Positions 8,531 through 17,617 of a stretch of 34,618 bases of DNA are shown here, one piece after another. Source of the DNA: Clostridiales bacterium. GTDB lineage: Bacteria > Bacillota > Clostridia > Oscillospirales > Oscillospiraceae. The stretch is taken from NCBI GenBank assembly GCA_902362775.1, contig CABIXV010000008.1, positions 36,189 through 70,806 of the forward strand, read 5' to 3'. The notes under the pieces are model-generated. The model searched no databases, was not told where the DNA came from, and saw only the letters and a program-made list of their open reading frames with translations. The translations under genes and the position numbers were made by a program. Position 1 is the stretch's first letter. Every line of letters begins with the position of its first letter.

Positions 8531-8568
8531 TATACTTTTACAAATTGTACAAAGCATACTTTTTACAA
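8531..8568 (+). repeat. Short direct repeat upstream of the SLH surface-protein gene
   Basis: TATACTTTTACAA (8531-8543) recurs as CATACTTTTTACAA (8555-8568), about 24 bases apart, roughly two helical turns. Such spacing suits a dimeric activator or repressor site upstream of the gene at 8673. The regulator is unknown. Confidence 0.35.
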
Positions 8569-8672
8569 TAAAAAATATATCATTAATATGCAAAATAAGC
8601 AAGAAATTTCTTGATATTTAGGCTTCCTTAAAAAATTATAAAAGTATAGTTACTTAAAGGAGGTCTATTCCC

Positions 8673-11384
8673 ATGAAAAAATGGCAGAGAAGTTTACTAG
8701 CCGTCTTGTCCTTCTGTCTCTGTCTTCTGCCAATGACGGTGTCGGCAACAGAGGAAGATGGAGAGAGTATTTCTGTCGGAAATGTGACTCTGACTCCAGA
8801 AACAGAATACGCTAAAACGGACATGGGGACAGTCACAACTGAGGGCGCTACCCAAGAGGACTATAACATCCGCTGGGAGGCATCCTCTGCGACATTGACG
8901 CTGAATGGTGCGGAGATTAGCGCAGAGGATATCTCTGCCATCCAGGCAGACATAGAAAAGCTGACCATTTCACTGATTGGAGAAAATCGTATTTCCTCAA
9001 AGAATACCCAAGAGAATGTTGAGTTCTTTGCCATTCAAAACAGTGGTGAGATCGAATTTCTTGAGAGTGAAGAAGATTCTTCCCTGACTATTTCCGTTTC
9101 ACAGGCAGCGGAGTCTGGCAGTACCGAAAAAATATCAGGTATCTATACCGGAGCAGGACTGGTCAACAATGCCACACTTTTTATCGAAATCTCTGTGCCA
9201 TCCCAGGCCGGGTATAGTGATACCATAGCCGGTATTATAGGCGGCGAGTATGAAGAGCAATCTGCGTTTCTAAAAAATACGGGTAAAATCACCGCTGAAA
9301 TTCAGAATCAAAGCCTGACCACTTGGAGTGGTGCGGACGTTTATGGGATACTGATCTACAGCGGAGGGATGGAGAACAGCGGAGAGTTGGACTTGACTGT
9401 TTCTACAGTAAATGGAGATGCCTATGGCCTGCGCGGTACCAGCACCTCGGTTCCATGGCAGAACAATGGTCTGATCAGGTCGGATGTAGTGGCTTACGGT
9501 GGCAATTACGAGGGTGTGTCAGAGGAGCTGCATAAGGGCTCGAATCATGCCTGTGCGGTTTCTGTTGTGAGCGATCAAATGGAGATGACCAATGCTGGAA
9601 CCATGGAGTTGACTGCGAAAAACGCTGGAAACAACCTAACTGCGGAATATGCGATTGGCCTTGAACTGGACAGCTCCTCATCGGTTTTAAATAACACGGG
9701 GACTATCCACTGCAGAGCCTATGATGCCTATACATGGGGCATTTATTTAAGCAATCTGACGGATAATGCTACATTAACGAATTCGGGAAGCATCACAATC
9801 GAGGCCACAACTGATGGCCAATCTGACGGAGAGCAAATCGGTCCTGCCTGTGCTACGGGGATCGGAATCAATATGGACAATTTTGAGACTGATCCAGTCC
9901 CCGTCAGGACTGAATTGGTTTTAGAACCAGGGTCCTCTCTATCCATCTCAACTCATGCCGCTGGGGACGTGGATAGTCCAGAAGAAGTCACATATATGTA
10001 TTGCCAGGCCATTCAGCTTCAAAAGATTTATTACGGCGGCGACCCACAGTATGACGAAAAGCCTCAAGAAATCATGTTAGCAGATGATCTCATAATCTTA
10101 AAAGACGGCGAGTACGATGGCGGAGCGCCGCTGACTGAATTCTTAGAGGACTACATCGACTTGGGAATGTATGTATATATCAATACAATTGGTAATTATT
10201 TTACCAATCCGGAGGATGGAAGCGTTTATTCTGTCCCCTCTAAAACAGTTACGATCCTTCCCTCTTTGACAGGAAATGTGGTTATCTCTGGTACGGCAGA
10301 GATTGGCCAAACGCTTGTTGCGGAAACAAGTGGAATCCCGGATAACATATCTGTTTCCTATCAATGGCAGTCCGGTGATACTGCGGACGGAATGTTCTAT
10401 GATATCAGCGGCGCGACGGAAGCTGCCTATATGATGACCAATGAGGACGCAGGTAAATATATTCGTGTAGTGGTAACTCCCGTTGCTGGCTCTGGCTATG
10501 CGGGAAGACTTTCCGCGACAACCGAAACCGGCGTTTCAACACCATCCTCTGGCGGGGGCGGTTCCAGCAGCTACTCCATCAGCGTGGACAAGAACATCGA
10601 AAACGGCACTGTGACCGTGTCCCCCAGGAGCGCCTCCAGCGGCCGGACGGTGACCATCACTGTCAAGGCCGACGAGGGCTATGAGTTGGACGAACTGACG
10701 GTCACCGACAAGAACGGGGACGAGATCGAACTGACCGACAAGGGCGACGGCAGGTATACCTTCAAGATGCCCCGGTCCAAGGTGACCATTGAGGCCTCCT
10801 TCGTAGAGATCGACCACCAGGATACCTGCCCCTCCGCCGGCTTCCGGGATGTGGATGAGGACGCCTGGTACCATGAGGCGGTGGATTACGCCCTGGACAA
10901 CGGTCTGATGTCCGGTGTGTCCAGCCGGGAGTTCGCCCCCGGCAGCACCCTGACCCGCGCCATGGTGGCCCAGATGCTGTACAGCCTGGAGGGCAAGCCC
11001 GCGGCCGGCAGCGCTGACTTCGCTGACGTGGCGGAGGACGCCTGGTACGCCGACGCCATTTCCTGGGCGGCCGGTGAGGGCATCGTGTCCGGCTACGGCG
11101 ATACCTTCGGCCCCAACGATCCCATTACACGGGAGCAGCTGGCGGCCATCCTGTACCGCTATGCCCAGAACGAGGGGTACAAGACCAGCCAGAGCGGCAA
11201 GGGGACAGAGGGCTATCTGGATGCCTCCTCCATCTCCAGCTATGCCGTGAAGGCCATGGACTGGGCGGTGAACGCCGGTCTGCTGTCCGGCAAGGGGAAC
11301 GGTATCCTGGCGCCTACCGCCGGGGCCACCCGTGCCGAGGTAGCACAGATCTTCATGAACTTCTGTGAGAATATCGCAAAGTAA
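8673..11384 (+). CDS. Secreted surface protein with beta-helix-like repeats, Ig-like domain and three SLH domains
   Basis: The 903-aa protein starts with a signal peptide (residues 1-25, cleavage likely after VSA). Residues about 30-500 contain irregular N-x-G-x-I repeats (such as NSGELDLTV, NTGTIHCRAY, NSGSITIEA), suggesting a right-handed beta-helix. Residues about 530-620 form an Ig-like bacterial domain (SYQWQSGD...AGKYIRVVVT). A Ser/Gly linker (about 622-632) leads to an InlB B-repeat-like domain (about 635-710). Three S-layer homology domains follow (about 723-775, 782-835, 846-903), which usually bind pyruvylated secondary cell-wall polymer. The ATG has AAGGAGG 8 bases upstream. Base composition jumps at about 10,550 from AT-richer passenger to GC-rich anchor, so the protein looks mosaic. 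Ligand or host target is unknown. Confidence 0.88.
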   Translation: MKKWQRSLLAVLSFCLCLLPMTVSATEEDGESISVGNVTLTPETEYAKTDMGTVTTEGATQEDYNIRWEASSATLTLNGAEISAEDISAIQADIEKLTISLIGENRISSKNTQENVEFFAIQNSGEIEFLESEEDSSLTISVSQAAESGSTEKISGIYTGAGLVNNATLFIEISVPSQAGYSDTIAGIIGGEYEEQSAFLKNTGKITAEIQNQSLTTWSGADVYGILIYSGGMENSGELDLTVSTVNGDAYGLRGTSTSVPWQNNGLIRSDVVAYGGNYEGVSEELHKGSNHACAVSVVSDQMEMTNAGTMELTAKNAGNNLTAEYAIGLELDSSSSVLNNTGTIHCRAYDAYTWGIYLSNLTDNATLTNSGSITIEATTDGQSDGEQIGPACATGIGINMDNFETDPVPVRTELVLEPGSSLSISTHAAGDVDSPEEVTYMYCQAIQLQKIYYGGDPQYDEKPQEIMLADDLIILKDGEYDGGAPLTEFLEDYIDLGMYVYINTIGNYFTNPEDGSVYSVPSKTVTILPSLTGNVVISGTAEIGQTLVAETSGIPDNISVSYQWQSGDTADGMFYDISGATEAAYMMTNEDAGKYIRVVVTPVAGSGYAGRLSATTETGVSTPSSGGGGSSSYSISVDKNIENGTVTVSPRSASSGRTVTITVKADEGYELDELTVTDKNGDEIELTDKGDGRYTFKMPRSKVTIEASFVEIDHQDTCPSAGFRDVDEDAWYHEAVDYALDNGLMSGVSSREFAPGSTLTRAMVAQMLYSLEGKPAAGSADFADVAEDAWYADAISWAAGEGIVSGYGDTFGPNDPITREQLAAILYRYAQNEGYKTSQSGKGTEGYLDASSISSYAVKAMDWAVNAGLLSGKGNGILAPTAGATRAEVAQIFMNFCENIAK

Positions 11385-11395
11385 ATGCCGGTACA

Positions 11396-11430
11396 GAGAG
11401 CGGGACGCCCCTTGGGGGCGTCCCGCTCTC
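11396..11430. terminator. Long GC-rich hairpin between convergent genes, probable bidirectional terminator
   Basis: A perfect 16-bp stem (11396-11411 with 11415-11430) and TTG loop lies between the SLH gene and the convergent hemolysin III gene. Neither side has a proper U-tract, so termination may be weak or the hairpin may mainly protect 3' ends. Confidence 0.55.
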
Positions 11431-11447
11431 CTGTCTGGTATTCAAAT

Positions 11448-12161
11448 TTATAACAACTGATACATCATCACAAAGTGGCAGATACTACCTAGCAGGATAA
11501 AGACATGAAATATCTCATGACAGCCAAAGCGGGGGTTATTTCGGCCGGGCCACTTGACCGCGTAGAGTACACCGCCCACTGTGTACATGGCGGCCCCCAT
11601 CATGAGCCAAAAGAAGCAAACGGAGGACAGGGCGCTGCGGATGGGGCCGATGGCGAAGATGGCCAGCCAGCCCATGAACAGGTAGATCGCGCTGGTGAGC
11701 CAGCGGGGGATGGAGAGCTTGGTGATGGTCAGTATCATACCTACCACCCCCACACTCCACACCAGAGCCAGCAGGACGGGGCCACCGCTGTCCCGAAGGG
11801 CGGTCAAGCACAGAGGAGTATAGCTGCCAGCGATAAGAAGGTAGATGGAGCAGTGGTCATATTTCCGCAGAGCGAGGCGGCCGGGCACCGATACCCGCAG
11901 GCAGTGGTACAGAGTGCTGGCTGTGTAGAGGCAGACCATAGACAACCCGTAGACAGCCATTAGTCCAAAGACAAGCCCGTTTCCCTCGGCGGCAGTCCGG
12001 AGGAGAAGGTATATCGTTCCAGCCAGGGACAATACGGCGCCGGCTCCATGAGTGATGGCTGACCAGGGGCGTAAGCCGTCATAGGGATCCCGGACTTCCC
12101 GTCTCCGCCGGGGGACGGAGGGAAAGAGAGGGGGCTGAACGGTTATGGTATCAGGACGCAT
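11448..12161 (-). CDS. Hemolysin III / PAQR-family integral membrane protein
   Basis: The 237-aa protein has about seven transmembrane segments. It carries the PAQR zinc-site signature: S-x3-H in ASTLYHC, an Asp in RKYDHCSIYLLIAGSYTP, and the C-terminal HEIFHVF...H pair. Bacillus hemolysin III was named for lytic activity, but most bacterial members are uncharacterised. Related eukaryotic receptors have ceramidase-like activity, so lipid-amide hydrolysis or membrane homeostasis is possible. The ATG at 12161 has AAAGGAGCG 7-8 bases upstream. An upstream in-frame TTG at 12236 is rejected because it overlaps the -35 box. The N-terminal about 40 residues are Pro/Arg-rich and cytosolic. Confidence 0.85.
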   Translation of the reverse strand: MRPDTITVQPPLFPSVPRRRREVRDPYDGLRPWSAITHGAGAVLSLAGTIYLLLRTAAEGNGLVFGLMAVYGLSMVCLYTASTLYHCLRVSVPGRLALRKYDHCSIYLLIAGSYTPLCLTALRDSGGPVLLALVWSVGVVGMILTITKLSIPRWLTSAIYLFMGWLAIFAIGPIRSALSSVCFFWLMMGAAMYTVGGVLYAVKWPGRNNPRFGCHEIFHVFILLGSICHFVMMYQLL

Positions 12162-12207
12162 AGAGATCGCTCCTTTCAAGGTCAGGAAAGGCTGTTTTCT
12201 TAATACC

Positions 12208-12236
12208 AGTATATCCGTTTCACAGCAAAATATCAA
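12208..12236 (-). promoter_or_regulatory. Sigma-A promoter for the hemolysin III gene
   Basis: TTGATA (12231-12236), 17-base spacer, TATACT (12208-12213) on the minus strand. The start codon is 47 bases further on. Confidence 0.75.
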
Positions 12237-12280
12237 TGTGAAATATGACTAAATATAATATTTAAAATTAGATTATAAGA

Positions 12281-12312
12281 TATAAAAAATAACGCCGGAG
12301 TATTCCGGCGTT
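12281..12312 (-). terminator. Intrinsic terminator of the ferredoxin gene
   Basis: AACGCCGGA/TCCGGCGTT (9 bp, GTAT loop in plus orientation) is followed on the minus strand by TTTTTTATAT. It lies 12 bases after the ferredoxin stop. Confidence 0.88.
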
Positions 12313-12323
12313 ACTTTTTGTGA

Positions 12324-12494
12324 TTAGCCCTCAGTAATAGCATTCATGGGGCAGGTGCCAGCGCAGGAACCACAGTCCAGGCAGGCACCAGCGTCGATCA
12401 CATAGTGGTCATCGCCCTGAGAAATGGCGCCCACGGGGCAGGCATCCGCGCAGGAACCACAGCTGATGCAAGCATCACCGATCACATAAGCCAT
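12324..12494 (-). CDS. Ferredoxin, 2[4Fe-4S] clostridial type
   Basis: This 56-aa protein has two CxxCxxCxxxCP cluster motifs: Cys 9, 12, 15, 19 and Cys 38, 41, 44, 48. That is the complete eight-cysteine set of the low-potential clostridial ferredoxin, which shuttles electrons between pyruvate:ferredoxin oxidoreductase, hydrogenases, Rnf and other redox enzymes in the cytosol. The length equals the family norm (55-60 aa). TGGAGGTG lies 8 bases before the ATG. It is a single-gene unit, divergent from clpC, with its own promoter and terminator. Confidence 0.95.
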   Translation of the reverse strand: MAYVIGDACISCGSCADACPVGAISQGDDHYVIDAGACLDCGSCAGTCPMNAITEG

Positions 12495-12525
12495 GTTAAG
12501 TACACCTCCATCAAATTGTACCTAC

Positions 12526-12553
12526 ATTTTAACACAACTTTTGAAAAATGCAA
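12526..12553 (-). promoter_or_regulatory. Promoter for the ferredoxin gene
   Basis: TTGCAT (12548-12553), 16-base spacer, TAAAAT (12526-12531) on the minus strand, 32 bases before the start codon. Confidence 0.55.
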
Positions 12554-12613
12554 TGCTAATTTTTAGAAAAGAGGGAAACCTTAATAAAGATTTTAGACCG
12601 AGGTGATCTTTCT

Positions 12614-15040
12614 ATGGCAGACAGCCAGTTTACTTCTACCGCCCTAGGGGCCATCCGACTGGCCCAAGAGAATGCCGCCCGCCTGGGACACAGCTATGTG
12701 GGCTGTGAACATCTGCTGCTGGGGCTGGCCAGCCAGGAGTACAGCCCCGCTGCCTGTGCTCTGCGTAAGGCTGGGGCAGACAGCCATACCCTCCGCTGCG
12801 CGATTGGCCAGCGGGTTGGGATCGGAGTGCCCGCCCGCTCCCTCCATCAAGGACTGACGCCCAACTGCTGTCAGGCGATTCGGGGTGCGGTGGGGGAGAG
12901 CCGCCGACTGGGTCATGGGGCGGTGAACTCAGAACATCTGCTGCTGGGGTTACTGGGGGACGGGCAAAATGGCGCCATCCGCCTGTTGACCGACTGTGGT
13001 GTGGAACCGGCCCAGCTGTACCGACAAGTGGCCGCCTCCCTAGGCGGAGAGGAGCTGCCACCCAGAACCAGAGCACGGGAGCCGGAGGCGAGGACTGCCT
13101 CCGACACCAGGCAACTGGACCAGTGCGCCCGGGATCTGACTCGAATGGCCGCCGAGGGAAGGCTGGACCCGGTTATCGGACGGGAGGAGGAGCTGGCCCG
13201 AGTGATTCAAATTCTGTCCCGGCGGACCAAAAACAACCCGGCCCTCATCGGGGAGCCGGGAGTGGGCAAGACTGCCGTGGCCGAGGGGCTGGCCTTAGCC
13301 ATTGCGGACGGGACCGCTCCTGCCCACCTGCTGGGCAGGAGAGTATGCGCCCTTGACTTGTCTTCCATGGTAGCGGGCACCAAATATCGGGGAGAATTTG
13401 AGGAGAAGCTGAAGCATGTCCTGAACGAGGTCCGCCGGGCGGGCAACATCATCCTGTTCATTGATGAGCTCCACACCATCGTGGGGGCGGGCTCTGCCGA
13501 AGGTGCTATTGACGCGGCCAATATTCTAAAGCCCGCCCTGGCGCGGGGGGAGATACAAGTCATCGGAGCCACCACTTTGGACGAATATCGTCGGCATATC
13601 GAAAAGGACTCCGCCTTGGAGCGCCGCTTCCAGCCGGTCACAGTGCGGGAACCCAGCCGGGACCAGGCTCTGGCCATTTTGAGAGGGCTCCGGGGCCGGT
13701 ACGAGAGCCACCACCACCTGACGATCACGGATGAGGCGCTGGCGGCGGCGGTGGACCTATCGATCCGCTATCTGCCCCAGCGGTTTTTGCCCGACAAGGC
13801 CATCGACCTTGTAGATGAGGCCGCCTCCAGAGCCCGCTTGGACCGTCAGGCCCTGCCCCCAGAGCTGAAAGAGCTGGAGAATAGAGCCGCCCAGGCGGGC
13901 CGGCAGATGGGCCGGGCCATCCAGGACCAGGACTTTGAGCGGGCGGCGCTCCTCCGAGACGCGGAGGGGGACTTCCGCCGGCAGCTGAGAGAGGGAAAGG
14001 AGCGGTGGCAGGCAGCCCAGAAGCCCCGTCAGGTGGAGGAGAGCCACATTCGGGCAGTGCTGACCCAGTGGACTGGCGTTCCGGTCACCGATCCGGACGA
14101 AGCGGACAAGAAGGCTCTGTCTACGCTGGAGAAGGAGCTGAACCGCACTCTGCTGGGCCAGGACCGGGCGGTGGAGGCGGTGACAAAGGCTATCCGCCGG
14201 GGGCGCCTGGGGCTGAAGGACCCCCGCCGGCCAGTGGGCTGTTTCCTGCTGCTGGGCCCCAGTGGAGTGGGCAAGACCCAGCTATGCCGAAGCCTGGCTT
14301 CCGCCCTCTTCGGCAGCCAGGAGGCCCTGCTCCGCTTTGATATGTCTGAGTATATGGAGGCCCACAGCGTGTCCCGCCTTATCGGTTCGCCTCCCGGCTA
14401 CGTGGGCCATGAGGAGGGGGGGCAGCTCACCGAGCGTGTGCGGAAAAATCCATGGTCTGTGGTACTGCTGGACGAGCTGGAGAAGGCACACCGTGACGTG
14501 TGGTCCATTTTGCTTCAAGTCATGGAGGAGGGGGTGCTCACTGACGCCCAGGGCCGCCGAACCGACTTCCGAAACACAGTGCTGGTCATGACCTCCAACC
14601 TGGGGGCGCGCCGCTTCGGAAAAAGCCAGAGTCTTGGCTTCCATACCGGAGGACAGGCGGAGCGGGAGGAGCTGGAGCGGGCCGTCCTGGCCGACGCCCG
14701 GTCCACCTTTGCCCCGGAGTTTCTCAACCGGCTGGATGCCACCTTGGTGTTCCATCCCCTGGAGCGGGATACGTTGGGGCAGATCGCCCGGCAAGTCCTG
14801 TTAGAGACAGGGGCCCGCCTATCAAAGCTGGGAGTGACCATGGAGGTAGAGGACCAGGCGGTTGCGCTGCTGGCGGACCGGGGCGCCGACAGGGAGTATG
14901 GAGCCCGGCCCCTGCGTAGGGCCGTTTCTACCCTGGTGGAGGACCCGGCGGCAGATTTGATCCTGGCAGGAAAATTGAAGCAGGGGGATACCCTGAGGGT
15001 CATGGCCCAGGAGGGGCAGGTACGGGTACAGATGGTATAG
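12614..15040 (+). CDS. clpC: ClpC-type AAA+ chaperone/unfoldase
   Basis: The 808-aa two-ring Clp ATPase unfolds substrates for ClpP or disaggregates proteins. Order: two Clp-N repeats (about 6-65 and 78-140, each with a HLLLGL motif), AAA-1 with Walker A GEPGVGKT (about 213) and Walker B ILFIDE (about 279), a short middle region with a UVR-like [10 protein letters not shown] helix (about 436), AAA-2 with GPSGVGKT (about 547) and VVLLDE (about 615), and the Clp D2-small domain. The short middle region with a UVR-like motif favours ClpC over ClpB, which has a long M-domain. GAGGTGAT precedes the ATG. Unlike the usual ctsR-mcsA-mcsB-clpC order, no partner genes flank it. Confidence 0.9.
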   Translation: MADSQFTSTALGAIRLAQENAARLGHSYVGCEHLLLGLASQEYSPAACALRKAGADSHTLRCAIGQRVGIGVPARSLHQGLTPNCCQAIRGAVGESRRLGHGAVNSEHLLLGLLGDGQNGAIRLLTDCGVEPAQLYRQVAASLGGEELPPRTRAREPEARTASDTRQLDQCARDLTRMAAEGRLDPVIGREEELARVIQILSRRTKNNPALIGEPGVGKTAVAEGLALAIADGTAPAHLLGRRVCALDLSSMVAGTKYRGEFEEKLKHVLNEVRRAGNIILFIDELHTIVGAGSAEGAIDAANILKPALARGEIQVIGATTLDEYRRHIEKDSALERRFQPVTVREPSRDQALAILRGLRGRYESHHHLTITDEALAAAVDLSIRYLPQRFLPDKAIDLVDEAASRARLDRQALPPELKELENRAAQAGRQMGRAIQDQDFERAALLRDAEGDFRRQLREGKERWQAAQKPRQVEESHIRAVLTQWTGVPVTDPDEADKKALSTLEKELNRTLLGQDRAVEAVTKAIRRGRLGLKDPRRPVGCFLLLGPSGVGKTQLCRSLASALFGSQEALLRFDMSEYMEAHSVSRLIGSPPGYVGHEEGGQLTERVRKNPWSVVLLDELEKAHRDVWSILLQVMEEGVLTDAQGRRTDFRNTVLVMTSNLGARRFGKSQSLGFHTGGQAEREELERAVLADARSTFAPEFLNRLDATLVFHPLERDTLGQIARQVLLETGARLSKLGVTMEVEDQAVALLADRGADREYGARPLRRAVSTLVEDPAADLILAGKLKQGDTLRVMAQEGQVRVQMV

Positions 15041-15061
15041 CACTGGCCTGCGGAGATGGAA

Positions 15062-15098
15062 AAAAAGACGGCCCCCGGTCCTTTCTGGTCCGGGGGCG
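15062..15098 (-). terminator. Terminator shared by convergent clpC and the PII-like gene
   Basis: GCCCCCGG and CCGGGGGC arms, extended by an inner CC/GG pair, are followed on the minus strand by CGTCTTTTTTT. On the plus strand the tail is only GTTTCTG, so it acts mainly on the PII-like transcript. Confidence 0.8.
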
Positions 15099-15109
15099 TT
15101 TCTGTGAAA

Positions 15110-15781
15110 TCAGCCCAGCCGCACGATATGATCGATGGGCAGGGAACAAAGTACGCTCTGGGCTGGACTGCGTAAGCCGTGCTGGACGTTGACCGCCTCC
15201 ATGATGGAAGCGCGCCTGTCAGTGGGTACCACGATGGCAACGATCTCACGTTCCGCCTTTAGATCAGTGTCATAGGCCTCCTCCAGCAGCTCAAGTCCGG
15301 CCAGACGGGCCTTTATGACTGTGCCGCCGCGGGCCCCGTGCTCTTTGGCAGTGGCCATGACATCGTCCGCGCTGCCACGACTGCAGGCCACCAGAATCAA
15401 GCTGTTTTCTGTGTGCTCCACAGGGACTTCCCCTCCTTTTTCCCTCTTTGCGCCCTCGCTTTGAAAATTGACCACAGCGGCGGTCAAACTGTTCAGTCCG
15501 CTGAGGGGCAGATCAAAGACAATGCCGCTGGAGCCAGTGCTTCCACGCAGGTCGCTGTCCAGATCATACAGCAGGCGGGCGGCGGTCTGGCGGGTGGCAA
15601 AGCTGAAGACCACATCCTTTTCGCTGGAGCCTAGGCCCAGGATATCCATGATCTCCGAGGTGGCGGTTCCCCTCCCGGCGCACTGGAGATGGAGGGAAAC
15701 CTGACGGCTGGCATACAGCTTTTCCATAGTCACGCCCCGGCCGCGCTCTACGATGGATACGATCAGACTGACTGCGTCCAT
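15110..15781 (-). CDS. Tandem PII-like regulatory protein paired with DUF1538 transporter
   Basis: The 223-aa protein is about twice the length of a PII protein (about 112 aa). Two ferredoxin-like PII halves are visible: residues 1-105, with the T-loop-like region GRGTATSEIMDILGLG, and about 123-223, with ARGGTVIKAR, an EREIVAIVVP strand and an IMEAVN helix typical of PII. A charged linker (about 105-124) joins them. Classical PII proteins bind ATP/ADP/2-oxoglutarate and plug or release membrane transporters such as AmtB. By analogy this one probably gates the DUF1538 protein encoded just upstream. Its ATG directly follows that gene's TGA, and the ribosome site GGAGGGGGC lies inside that gene's 3' end, so translation is coupled. 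Uridylylation Tyr at the classical site was not identified. Confidence 0.75.
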   Translation of the reverse strand: MDAVSLIVSIVERGRGVTMEKLYASRQVSLHLQCAGRGTATSEIMDILGLGSSEKDVVFSFATRQTAARLLYDLDSDLRGSTGSSGIVFDLPLSGLNSLTAAVVNFQSEGAKREKGGEVPVEHTENSLILVACSRGSADDVMATAKEHGARGGTVIKARLAGLELLEEAYDTDLKAEREIVAIVVPTDRRASIMEAVNVQHGLRSPAQSVLCSLPIDHIVRLG

Positions 15782-17317
15782 TCAAGCCCCCTCCTTTCCG
15801 TCAAAATAGAGAATGACATCCTCTACCTGTTCCATGCGGTGCCGGAACCGGCGGCGGGCCAGGCTGTGCCGGACCACACTGGACAGACCCATGATCTGAA
15901 TGGTCACCAGAGGGGTCATAGCTACCATAGCCACGATGCCGAAGGCATCAGTCATCACATCCCCGCCCAGGGCCTGACAGGCCCCCTGAGCAAAGGGAAG
16001 GAGAAAGGTGGCCGTCATGGGGCCGCTGGCTACACCGCCGGAGTCAAAGGCAATACCGGTAAAAATAGGTGGGACAAAGAAGGTGAGCCCCAGGGAGATG
16101 GCATAACCTGGGATCAGCAGCCAAAAGATATTGAGACCGGTGAGCACCCGCAGCATGGCCAGACCCACGGAAACACAGACGCCGATAGACAGGGCGTGGC
16201 CCATGGCCTTATGGGTAATAGAGCCATTAGAGACCTCCTCCACCTGCTTGGTAAGGACGGCCACGGCGGGCTCGGCCTTGACGATATAATAGCCGATGAC
16301 CATTCCGATGGGGACCAGCAGCCAGCGGTTGGGGCTGGAAGCTACGGTGGCACCAATGAGCTGGCCGGCGGGCATGAAGCCCACATTGACCCCGCACAGG
16401 AACAGGACCAGCCCTAGATAGGTGTAGACAAGGCCCAGACCGATCCGGAGCAGCTCGTTCCCCTTGAACCGGCGGGTGACGACCTGAAACACTAGGAACA
16501 GGCCGGCGATAGGAATAAGAGCGACGGCCACTTCCCGGAAGTAAGCCGGGAGTGAAACCCAAAAGTATTGGGCAGCCTCTAGTGTGGTGGATACGTCCGG
16601 GATGGAAGTGGTGTGGGGCACAGCCTGCTCAGGGCGGTAGATACTACCAAGTAGCAGTACGGACAGGATGGGACCGATGGAGCAGAGAGAAACCAGGCCA
16701 AAGCTATCGCTGGCGGAGTTTTTATCGCTGCGGGTGGAGGCAATACCTACGCCAAGGGCCATGATGAACGGTACTGTGATAGGTCCAGTGGTGACGCCAC
16801 CAGAGTCGAAGGAAACGGGGATAAAGTTGGCGGGCGCGAGGGCTGCCAGGGCAAAGACAATAAAGTAGAAGACCAGGAGCAGCCGGCGCAGAGGGACAGC
16901 CATACGGATACGCATGGCGGCAATCACCAGGAATATTCCCACACCAATGGCCACGGTCCAGATTAGGACCGGGTTGTCGATGGACGGGACCTGCTCCGCC
17001 AGGACTTGCAGGTCTGGTTCCGCTACCGTGGCGAGTACACCCAGGAGAAAGTAGAGGACGATGGGGACGATCAGGTGTCTGGCCCGGCTCACTTCTACGC
17101 CCACTCCCTCACCCATGGGGGTCATGGACATATCCACACCCAGAGTAAAGAAGCCCATGCCGCCGATGAGCAAAATGGCGCCGAACAGGAATAGGACCAA
17201 CGTGCCTGGATCGAGGGGCGCAATGGAGATGGAAAGGAGAAACACGATGGCCGTGATGGGCAGGACAGAGGAGAGGGACTCCTTATTTTTCTCCTTTAGC
17301 TGTTTGTTCAAGCGCAC
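15782..17317 (-). CDS. DUF1538 multi-pass membrane protein, putative transporter
   Basis: The 511-aa protein has about 12-14 hydrophobic segments and an internal duplication. The motif FDSGGVxxGPxTxxF occurs at about residues 169 and 423, and AEPxxxVLxxQV and M-x-P-x-G also recur once per half. These features define DUF1538. The duplicated layout resembles ion-coupled carriers, but no substrate is established. GTG at 17317 is chosen because AAAGGAGG lies 7 bases upstream; an in-frame TTG at 17380 has no such site. A TATAAT at 17349-17354 is a plausible -10, though its -35 is poor. The downstream PII-like gene starts immediately after the stop, making this a two-gene, probably ligand-gated transport unit. 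Confidence 0.8.
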   Translation of the reverse strand: MRLNKQLKEKNKESLSSVLPITAIVFLLSISIAPLDPGTLVLFLFGAILLIGGMGFFTLGVDMSMTPMGEGVGVEVSRARHLIVPIVLYFLLGVLATVAEPDLQVLAEQVPSIDNPVLIWTVAIGVGIFLVIAAMRIRMAVPLRRLLLVFYFIVFALAALAPANFIPVSFDSGGVTTGPITVPFIMALGVGIASTRSDKNSASDSFGLVSLCSIGPILSVLLLGSIYRPEQAVPHTTSIPDVSTTLEAAQYFWVSLPAYFREVAVALIPIAGLFLVFQVVTRRFKGNELLRIGLGLVYTYLGLVLFLCGVNVGFMPAGQLIGATVASSPNRWLLVPIGMVIGYYIVKAEPAVAVLTKQVEEVSNGSITHKAMGHALSIGVCVSVGLAMLRVLTGLNIFWLLIPGYAISLGLTFFVPPIFTGIAFDSGGVASGPMTATFLLPFAQGACQALGGDVMTDAFGIVAMVAMTPLVTIQIMGLSSVVRHSLARRRFRHRMEQVEDVILYFDGKEGA

Positions 17318-17408
17318 GGTCAGGCCTCCTTTCAAACGACTTGATTCCATTATACTGGAGGAAGAAAAATAAAACAGCAATCTTTATATTATCTTAATAT
17401 GATTTAGA

Positions 17409-17440
17409 CGGTTTTTATGGGGTATATGTGATAAAAACCG
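17409..17440. repeat. 10-bp inverted repeat upstream of the DUF1538 promoter
   Basis: CGGTTTTTAT and ATAAAAACCG are perfect arms around a 12-base centre. It lies 55-90 bases upstream of the presumed DUF1538 -10 element. It may be an operator or a residual terminator. The rest of 17441-17617 shows no convincing gene. Confidence 0.4.
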
Positions 17441-17617
17441 GAACAGCCAGCTGACCGATCCGGTTATCTTACGGGTAGTTGCGCCCAGGGGATATAGTGT
17501 GTATTGCGTCTTGAGTATCTGGATAGAGGGACTGATACCGTTGCGGCGCAAGAATTTTAGGTATAAAGCAAGCCTGCCTGGCCTGAACAACAGCCAGCAT
17601 TTGGTCAGACCGGGGAA

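Noticed and set aside
12162..12236. N-terminal extension of hemolysin III starting at 12236
   Set aside because: The upstream start overlaps the -35 box and lacks a ribosome site; the ATG at 12161 has a good one.
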